Made by a program: the position numbers and the translations under genes. Positions 57,025-64,000 of a DNA stretch of 64,000 nt are shown piece by piece. Position 1 is the stretch's first letter; each line of letters begins with the position of its first letter. This DNA is from Annulohypoxylon bovei var. microspora (taxonomy: Eukaryota > Ascomycota > Sordariomycetes > Xylariales > Hypoxylaceae), in contig MU405289.1 in the NCBI GenBank assembly GCA_022836615.1, positions 115,459 to 179,458 on the forward strand. The letters run 5' to 3'. The notes under the pieces are model-generated. The model saw only the letters and a program-made list of their open reading frames with translations, made no database searches and was not told where the DNA came from.

Positions 57025-60000
57025 ATGTTTTCGGCTTCGCTCAGCAACGGCGTCGAAAATGCATCACCCGCCCTGACGATTACTCGCGGTAGAAGACGTC
57101 AACGTCCCTTAAGCTCGGAAAATTCGCCGCAGCAGCCAAAAGCGAAGCGACAGAGGGTTCCATTAAACGAGCAGACCTTCGTAAACCCGACTACTCCCCC
57201 AGAGACATACGAAGTCAAGTCCACGAGGACTTCTTTAGTCGAGCTGAAGCAAGATGGAATTGAGGAATCGCCCGCATCGAAACACGAGCTCAGTTTTCGA
57301 TCTAAGAAAGCTCGGCCTAGCGAACGTTTTAGTAAGGGGGATGGTAGTACACTCTTAGTAGGTGCCCTTGGTCAAGAATTCTCGACTATGTCGAGTCTCA
57401 AAATATTAACGCGGTTTGTTTATTATAGTCAACCAATATCGCGTTCGATGTCAGAAAACTTCCAGCTCTTCCTGATCGATTAAAACTAGATGCTACGAGT
57501 ATGTTTCCATTTTATTGTTTACCGTTAGTATATATACGTCCCCCCTATCGCTAACCTTAACCTCCATATGCAGGTCTCCAGCATGGCTCTGCCGATAGCT
57601 CCACAGGCTATGCCTTGAGTCTCTCACACACACATGCCATTGTATGGCCTTACGCGACGCCTTCCCAGTCTCCCGAATCTTTCACATTCACGCTGCCGTA
57701 CCCCTCAAAACATTCTACCGATCCTCTACCCCAGGGCGCGCTCGTTCCCCCGTCTGCTTCCTCTTCCGAGCCAGGTTTGGTAGTGGTAATGCCTACTAGT
57801 GGCAAGGTTACCTATTGGGAATCGATATCGAGCGCGACGACGTTGGACTTTATGCAACAACAGCGAAATGGCATCGAAGGGTCTGTTCAGGGAATGTTCT
57901 CTGGAGAGGCAGTCATTCAGATAGTTCATGCCGAATCAGCAGCTGGCTTTATCCTTGCCTTCAGCAGTGGGCGCATGGCTTATTTGAGTGTGCGGGATAC
58001 CCATGGCCGTCCAAAGGTCTCGACATTATTCTTGCGCACCAACCTTGGCCCAGCTAGCAGTGGGTTCTTCGGTAGTATCAGACATGCGCTTTCGCACTCC
58101 GCTCTCCAAGGCGATATTGCTGCCGTACGTTCCGAGCGATCTTCCAAGCAGGGCGAATGTACCGTCGTTGCTGCTACATCAAAGGGTCGGCTTCACTCGT
58201 GGAGAGTACACCGTGGAGGCCACCATGACCTTCTAGCAGAAGTTGATGCTCGTAGCGCCATCCTTGGAGCCCTCCAGCGAGTAGACAAGGTAAACGCCAG
58301 GCTACCTGCCGAGTCGCTGAAGATACTGGACTTCTGTTTTGTACCCAGAGGCCTAGATCGAAAGTACAGCGACATGAACCAGCTCTTCCAATCCCCAGAA
58401 ACCGAAGATGAACAACATCTATTGCTCCTTGCATCATTATCTACTAAGCAATCATGGCGCTATACGCTTCTTGAAGTTATATTATCTACTGGCCTTTCTT
58501 CAGAGCACCCAGTAAATATTGGCATGATTAGGCCTATCTCCGCGTATTCTACTCCCCCAGATGCGCATGCTCTTGCTAAACCTCGACTATATCTCCCGCG
58601 ACCGAACCTCATTGCCTTTCTCGTGTTCGATCACGCTGCCGTTGTAGCCTCGATCGCCCAGCCGCCCTTCTCACCCGAATCCCAGATCCTCGAGGATAAT
58701 CATCTTCTGCCTGCATCTTTTGAGGATGTCGTCGACTTACGCACCGACCCTACGCTCGAGATTGTTGGTTCTGGAATCGAGGAGCCTAGGAGTCATGGAT
58801 TCGGAGCCAGCGACGGGAGAACGCCTCGTATTAGACCTAAGAACCCAGCAGCTGTACTGATGGTTCGGGGTGCGGGTACACTACGTATTGCTTTATCAGA
58901 CGTGGAACGATTCGCGAGCGAGAAACCCCCAGAGGTTACGGCTAAAACGAAACTCGAGCAAGCCGTGTTTTTTGGAGTAAAGGAGGATAACCCCCTCGTG
59001 TTCGATGTGCAGCACGGCCTCCGCTTTACAGACGCAGAGTATGGTGCCGCCGCTCTGGAATTGAGTCAAGAAATCCTCACTTCCGCTGGCAAGCACTTCT
59101 CGTCTCTGGCCGCACGAGTTGACACCAATATTAAAGAACGCGTGCAATATTTGGAGAAGATCATGTCACAAATAGCGAGCCTACGAGTTAACCTCGACCG
59201 GGTTACGAAATGGCAACTACTCTGGAATGCAGAGAAACTACACGTCGCTAATGTCCTCTGGCACAAGCACGAAGACTTCACCCACCTCCGACCCACGACT
59301 TCCAAGAAGAGCATCGTCGCCGAGATTGTCGAGTACATCCGATCCGAAGAGAAGTCGGAACCGAACGTTGCGAAAGGTGAAGTCGATGAATTGCGCCACT
59401 GGTTCATTCGTGACGTGGACCGCATGGAAATATTTATCGCCTGGGCTTACGAAGTTATAAAACATAATTCTAAGGCGAACTTAGACCAAGCATCCCTAAC
59501 ATGCTTGATATACGAGGCAGCAGAAGTTTATAACAGCGCGATCCGAGATGCCTTCGCCTTCCGCGTAAAGAACTTGGAACTGTATGGTTTGGCTGGTGAA
59601 AAGCTGGAGCACGGGATTATCGCTAATAACTATACTGGACTCCCGACACCTTGGACGTGCCATCCTTTCATCGCCAACAATGTGAAGCGACAAGTAGAGC
59701 TCTCTACCGAATGGGTTAAGCAGCATTGGGCAGTAGAGTCTGACAGTCAAAACGTGCTAATCCAGAGGACTCGTGAGCTTCTACCACAAATGACCGAAGT
59801 CTACCTCACTGTCGTTCAAGAGTTATCTCGATCGTACCTTTCTAGTGACGATCCCAAGAAGGCTACCGATGGCCAGAAATATGAGAGTATATATGAACAA
59901 GATCGCCACGACAAGATTGTTCTTCTTGCTCAGACGGAAAATTGGGAAGCCGGAATTAGCATTGCTGAGAATCACGAGTCCCTACCCGCTCTTGCAGAGA

Positions 60001-61364
60001 TTCTGACCCGCGAAATCGACGGGCTACGTCACCAACTTGAGATCGGCATTCCTCCGGAACGGGTCGAGAAAATAGAGTCGAAGATGACTTCGAAGGAGGA
60101 ACAGGTTCGAGAATATTTCGGAACATACGGAAAACGCTTTGCTTTCCCCTTTTACGAGTATCTCTTCACTACTTATGGGGTAGATGCTCTCCTAGAGTAT
60201 GATGGCGACAAAAAGTTCAAGACGATGTATCTGCGAACGAAGCCAGAACTGGCTAAAGTCTCTTGGATCAACGATATTATCGGTGAAGAGGACATCGACC
60301 ATGCTGCTGACACGCTTCTTGACCTCGGCCTAGCGCGCGAACAGCAAGTCTGGAACAAAAAGATCGAGTTGAGCCTTGGTAAGCTAGCTAGGATGGCCGA
60401 ATCATCCCGACCATCTAGCAAAGCGTCGATGAGCATACAAGAAGCCAGCGTCAGCGGGACTACCGAAGACGCACGAGTAGACGCCATTGATAAGGAACTC
60501 GCGATTATCGGTGTTCAAGATGACCTTTACAACAGTCAAATTCGTCCAGTGATAAGCGTGGCACTTGAAGGGGAGGAGTTGAGCCTTGTTCAAGAGACAT
60601 TCGCGCTCAAGATTCCTAAGAAGTTTAAGATCTTGTCGCAGATCTTCGAAGATGCCTTACGACGGCTCCTAGACCACGAGGCTCTAGACCCACTTACACT
60701 AATCGATCTCCTCACTCTGATTACTCTACCGCCGGAGACACGGGAGCATATGCCTGATCAGTTCTTCCAAGCTATTCTTGTAGCCCACAACGGCCTCAGC
60801 GGTGCGGAGCGTGTACAAGTCGAGCGGCTCATATGGCGACGATGTTTCCTGAGAGAAGACTGGACTCAACTTAACAACACTACCCTCAAGAACGATAACG
60901 ATATCGTAGAGGTCCTTGGTCAAACAGACCTTTTCCAGTTCTACTGCATACTATATGCCAATCGTGAGTGAAAATGACCGAGATACCTGGTAGGGGGTTG
61001 ATACTAACGTGAAATAGAACAAAACAGTAGCGAAAAGGGTGATTTCCGGCGGTTATCACCGTCGGAGGTTGCTGGGGTACATACCGAAACCCTTGACCGA
61101 CGATTCGAGAAGATGGAGAAGAGTTACCGAGAAAAGGTACTCGAGGTGATGAAGTGGGAGGATTCTAACCTCCTCAAGCACATCGAGAAGCATCGGTTGG
61201 AACAATGGGCTAAGGAGACGCGGAAGTATGCTGAGGAGGCTGTCGACCAGCAGTACGACGAGACCACGGCAGCTGGAGCGGCACTCAACTCGCCCAGGTC
61301 CGCTACCTCAAGGAAACAACCCAAGGCGTTGGAGGACACAAACGGGCACAACGGAACACATTAA
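57025..61364 (+). CDS. nup133: Nucleoporin Nup133
   Basis: Scaffold nucleoporin of the Y-shaped (Nup84/Nup107) subcomplex of the nuclear pore. Four exons, join(57025..57357, 57429..57498, 57574..60963, 61018..61364), give 1379 residues. The N-terminus (RGRRRQRPLSSENSPQQPKA and KRQRVPLNEQTF) and the short exon 2 (STNIAFDVRKLPALPDRLKL) are diagnostic of fungal Nup133. The region from about 90 to 530 should fold as a beta-propeller (HTHAIVWPYATP, LVVVMPTSGKVTYWE, TVVAATSKGRLHSWRVHRGG), followed by an alpha-helical stack to the C-terminus (WEAGISIAENHESLPALAEI, YFGTYGKRFAFPFYEYLFT). Exon 4 adds a charged helix (SYREKVLEVMKWEDSNLLKH). Intron donors are GTAGGT, GTATGT and GTGAGT. Confidence 0.95.
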
Positions 61365-61876
61365 ATACATGGCATCAAAATTTCGGGTCCTTCCAAGGAC
61401 GTAATGCACCGGAGGAGCACTTGGAGTTGTGAAGGTTCATTTCTTGTACCATACTGCATTTGTTCGCCTGCGTTATATAATCGCCGTGAGGCAACGGGTC
61501 AAAGGAAAAGTTGGTGTGAATAAGGGGGGATCTCCGCGGAGCAACTCCTGGCGTAGAGACCAGAACAGAACACGATACCTAGGCTTTTCCACCGGACGGA
61601 GGCAAGATTGCTTGGCTACTTCTAATGACTATGCTGTTAATTTTGTAGCATTTGCTTGCCTGTGTTACTTTTTCTGTGGTGATGGTGATGTAGCTTGGAA
61701 ACATCCGCCTATGACTTAGTAAGGTTTGATGAGTATGATGGTTGTAAATTATCGGCATCCTGAGTCGACGCCACTAATAATATCTAGGGTTTATACAGTT
61801 TAAGAATGATATAGCAACTAATTAACCAGAGTAGGACCAGGACAAATATTTTCTCGGAGCTTTGATACTAATTTTG
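61365..61876. other. Convergent intergenic region, 0.5 kb
   Basis: Lies between the 3' ends of Nup133 (+) and the GH43 gene (-). No gene supported; a 96-codon frame at 61429-61719 has no recognisable features. Confidence 0.5.
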
Positions 61877-63691
61877 TTAATTCACATTTACTTCCTCTCT
61901 TCCTTCCCGTATCACCTCGGTCGCAGAAATATACTGGCCTAAGCCAGAATACCTCCAACGCGTAAAATACGCCTCCCCGCCGTCAGGACACACTACCCCC
62001 TCTCCCGCCCCGTTACACGTCGCGTAAGCCCCAACCAGGCTCCCGACGAAGGAGCCGTCTCCACCGCTTACCAACCCAGCGGACGCCGTGCCGACGTGCA
62101 CGCGCGAGTCTGGGTCTTCGGCTGCGCTGGCGGATAGGTTGTAGTGCGTCGCGTTCGCTGTGTCGATGTACAGCCTGATCGGCCCGTCGAGCCAGGCCGC
62201 CGGCACGCTGACGATGTTGGGCGGGGGTGCGTCGCCGTTGCCGGTCGCGCGAAAGCGGAGCGATAGCTGCGGGTTGGGTTCTTGTTTCTTGAGCAGTAGA
62301 CGGGACGAGGACGAGGACGCGTTCGAGCTTCCCGGGAGGAGCACGACGCCCAGGTCGATGTGGTCGAACTGCGTGAGGAAAACCGTGACACCGGCCTCCT
62401 GGCCGACGTCCTGCGGCGCGAAGGACACGTCGACGCTGAACGCGAACAGCGTGTCTGTCTGCCGCCGCCCGATGAACGCCAGGCCCTGCTGCCCGGTCAG
62501 CTCCGGCGTCGTCGTCGAGTACGGCGTCCCGGTCAGGTTGTTGCGGCTCGGCACGACTTGTAGCCCCTGCGCCGTCACGGTGAACGCGCCGGCGCGCGGC
62601 ACGCGCCAGTATACTAGGTTGCGCGGGATCGCTGTGCCCACCGCGAAGTCGTACTCGTCCGGGTCTGCGTTGAAGGGCCCGTCGCCGGGCACGTCGCGCG
62701 TCGCGGGGGGGAGCGTCCACCCGCTCATGGTGCCGCGCACGGGTTCGAGGACGGGCCACGCGCCCGTCTCCCAGGTTGCCGGGAAGAGTACTGCTTCCCG
62801 GCCCATTGGGTAGATGGTGAAGTCGGGCCCGCTGCGTGTCGATAGGCACATGCCCCACCAGTTCCCCGCGGAGTCTTGGAACAGGTCGCCATGTCCGACG
62901 GTCTGGAAGTACTCGTCCGTGCCGCGGTTCGTGAGGATAGGGTTGTTAGCGTAGGATTCGTACGGCCCGGTCAGCTGCTGCGAGCGCGCGATCGTGATGG
63001 AGTGGTCGAGCTCGGTGCCGCCTTCCGCGATCATCAGGTAGTACCAGCCGTCCTTCTTATACAGGTGCGGGCCCTCGGGCCACACGCCGCCCGTGCCATT
63101 CCACAGGCTGACGGGCGGCTGGCTCAGCTCGCCGGTCGAGAGGTCGAGCGACTGCAGCACCACGCCCTGCGTCGCCACGTACAGCGTGCCGTCGTCGTCC
63201 CAGAACAGGTCCGGGTCGATGCTGTCCGGGTGGAAGAGCACCGGGTCGCCCCACGCCGCATCCGTGAACGGATCTGATGTGCGGAACACCACGCCCAGGT
63301 TGCCCGTTTCCGTGCCCAGGTACTCGCACACCACCCAGAACTCGCTATCGTGGTAGCGCAGCGTCGGCGCGTACATGCCGTACTGCTGCACCGAGGTGTT
63401 CCAGCTCACGCCCGGCAGCTGCGAGTCGCGGTTCCACACGTGGCTGACGAGCTTCCAGTTTACCAGGTCCTTGGAGGCGTAGATGGGCAGCCCCGGGAAG
63501 GAGATGAAGGTCGAGGTCGCGCAGAAGAAGGTCCCGTTCACGTGCACGCACGACGGGTCCGAGTGCCAGCCCGGCAGCGCCGGGTTGAAGTAGCTGGAGT
63601 TGGCGGATGCGACCGCCGAGGATGGGGATGGGGATGGGGCTGCGGAGGTTAGGAGTGCCAGTTGGGCGGTCGCTAACCAGGGGATCTGCAT
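61877..63691 (-). CDS. Secreted GH43 glycoside hydrolase (beta-xylosidase / alpha-L-arabinofuranosidase type)
   Basis: A single exon encodes 604 residues. Residues 1-18 form a signal peptide (MQIPWLATAQLALLTSAAP), so it is likely secreted to act on hemicellulose. The five-bladed propeller catalytic domain carries the expected three acids: Asp45 in WHSDPSC (base), Asp159 in SIDPDLFW (pKa modulator) and Glu206 in WPEGPHLYKKDGWYYL (acid). A C-terminal beta-sandwich (about 350-600), of the GH43 C2 / concanavalin-like type, contains NLTGTPYSTTTPELTGQQGL, FIGRRQTDTLF and RWRYSGLGQY near the end. Several N-x-S/T sites are present. Xylosidase versus arabinofuranosidase activity cannot be decided from sequence. 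It has very high GC at third positions, like the HAD gene and unlike its Nup133 neighbour. Confidence 0.92.
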   Translation of the reverse strand: MQIPWLATAQLALLTSAAPSPSPSSAVASANSSYFNPALPGWHSDPSCVHVNGTFFCATSTFISFPGLPIYASKDLVNWKLVSHVWNRDSQLPGVSWNTSVQQYGMYAPTLRYHDSEFWVVCEYLGTETGNLGVVFRTSDPFTDAAWGDPVLFHPDSIDPDLFWDDDGTLYVATQGVVLQSLDLSTGELSQPPVSLWNGTGGVWPEGPHLYKKDGWYYLMIAEGGTELDHSITIARSQQLTGPYESYANNPILTNRGTDEYFQTVGHGDLFQDSAGNWWGMCLSTRSGPDFTIYPMGREAVLFPATWETGAWPVLEPVRGTMSGWTLPPATRDVPGDGPFNADPDEYDFAVGTAIPRNLVYWRVPRAGAFTVTAQGLQVVPSRNNLTGTPYSTTTPELTGQQGLAFIGRRQTDTLFAFSVDVSFAPQDVGQEAGVTVFLTQFDHIDLGVVLLPGSSNASSSSSRLLLKKQEPNPQLSLRFRATGNGDAPPPNIVSVPAAWLDGPIRLYIDTANATHYNLSASAAEDPDSRVHVGTASAGLVSGGDGSFVGSLVGAYATCNGAGEGVVCPDGGEAYFTRWRYSGLGQYISATEVIREGREEVNVN

Positions 63692-64000
63692 CGTGTGCTA
63701 AGGGGTGCTCGTCCGGCTTGGGCGAGATGCGAATGCATTGGCGCCTGCTTGACGAGAGAGCATGCTGTAGCTGTGGTATTTATTGCTCATATTGATGGTG
63801 GAATTCACGTTACTCGGTAATGATGACCCCGACAATGTCTGGAATTCTCCGTCATAATTGCGGAGGTTGCGCATTTAGCCTGATAGTGATACGGGGGTTA
63901 TACGCGTATCCCATCAGAACCGAAAATCTGGTCACTTTAGCGCCGTTTACTTTTCTAATCGATAAAGGATCGCTACCCCTGTGAAATGTACCAGGGAGAT
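63692..64000. promoter_or_regulatory. Promoter region of the GH43 gene (truncated by window end)
   Basis: 309 bp upstream of the GH43 start, the start of its promoter on the minus strand. No other gene is seen. Specific regulator sites could not be assigned with confidence. Confidence 0.4.

Noticed and set aside
62013..62858. 281-codon alternative frame within the GH43 gene
   Set aside because: Arg/Pro-rich and motif-free; the 604-residue frame has all three catalytic acids and a signal peptide.
1..64000. CRISPR array, intact tRNA, 5S rRNA or secondary-metabolite cluster
   Set aside because: No spaced direct repeats, no tRNA with pairing stems, no 5S-like sequence and no PKS, NRPS or terpene synthase motifs were seen.

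Overview
The window is nuclear DNA of a filamentous ascomycete (Pezizomycotina). Evidence: short spliceosomal introns with GTATGT/GTAAGT-type donors and CTAAC/CTAAT branch sites, and fungal-specific versions of housekeeping proteins such as a C2-domain phosphatidylserine decarboxylase, a Pof3/Dia2-like F-box protein, a Pom1-like DYRK kinase and fungal Nup133. Intergenic DNA is sprinkled with TACCTAGGTA/ACCTACCT-type palindromic low-complexity sequence, which I associate with Sordariomycetes, possibly Xylariales. That placement is an inference.

Layout. 0.4-16.2 kb, all on +: COPI epsilon subunit, HAD-family phosphatase, PSD2-type phosphatidylserine decarboxylase and a NIMA-interacting/ADIP-like coiled-coil protein. 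The 4.4-8.3 kb gap holds an AT-rich terminal-inverted-repeat element. 17.3-19.6 kb, on -: TPR/F-box protein. 19.6-37.4 kb is gene-poor: I find one small cysteine/histidine-patterned gene (26.56-26.81 kb), one 667-bp element with perfect 57-bp TIRs and a 9-bp target duplication (23.3-24.0 kb), tRNA-like relics and microsatellites. 37.4-48.3 kb, on -: Pom1/DYRK kinase, a 96-residue two-exon DUF4536/DMAC1-like membrane protein with no long open frame, and MPP10. 48.6-53.5 kb, on +: AP-3 mu, mitochondrial malonyl-CoA:ACP transacylase and a TRAPPC2L-like subunit. 53.8-63.7 kb: AFG1-like ATPase (-), Nup133 (+) and a secreted GH43 glycosidase (-).

The genes do not form one pathway. Several belong to vesicle traffic (COPI epsilon, AP-3 mu, TRAPPC2L) and several to mitochondria (MCAT, AFG1, the DMAC1-like protein). 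The only close head-to-head pair is MPP10/AP-3 mu, whose 345-bp shared promoter carries PAC-like and RRPE-like words. Coding genes are conserved and ordinary. The new material is in the non-coding part: two independent DNA-transposon-like elements, degenerate tRNA-like sequences and a small conserved gene alone in a gene desert. I found no CRISPR array, no intact tRNA or rRNA gene, no secondary-metabolite core gene and no clearly novel multi-gene system.
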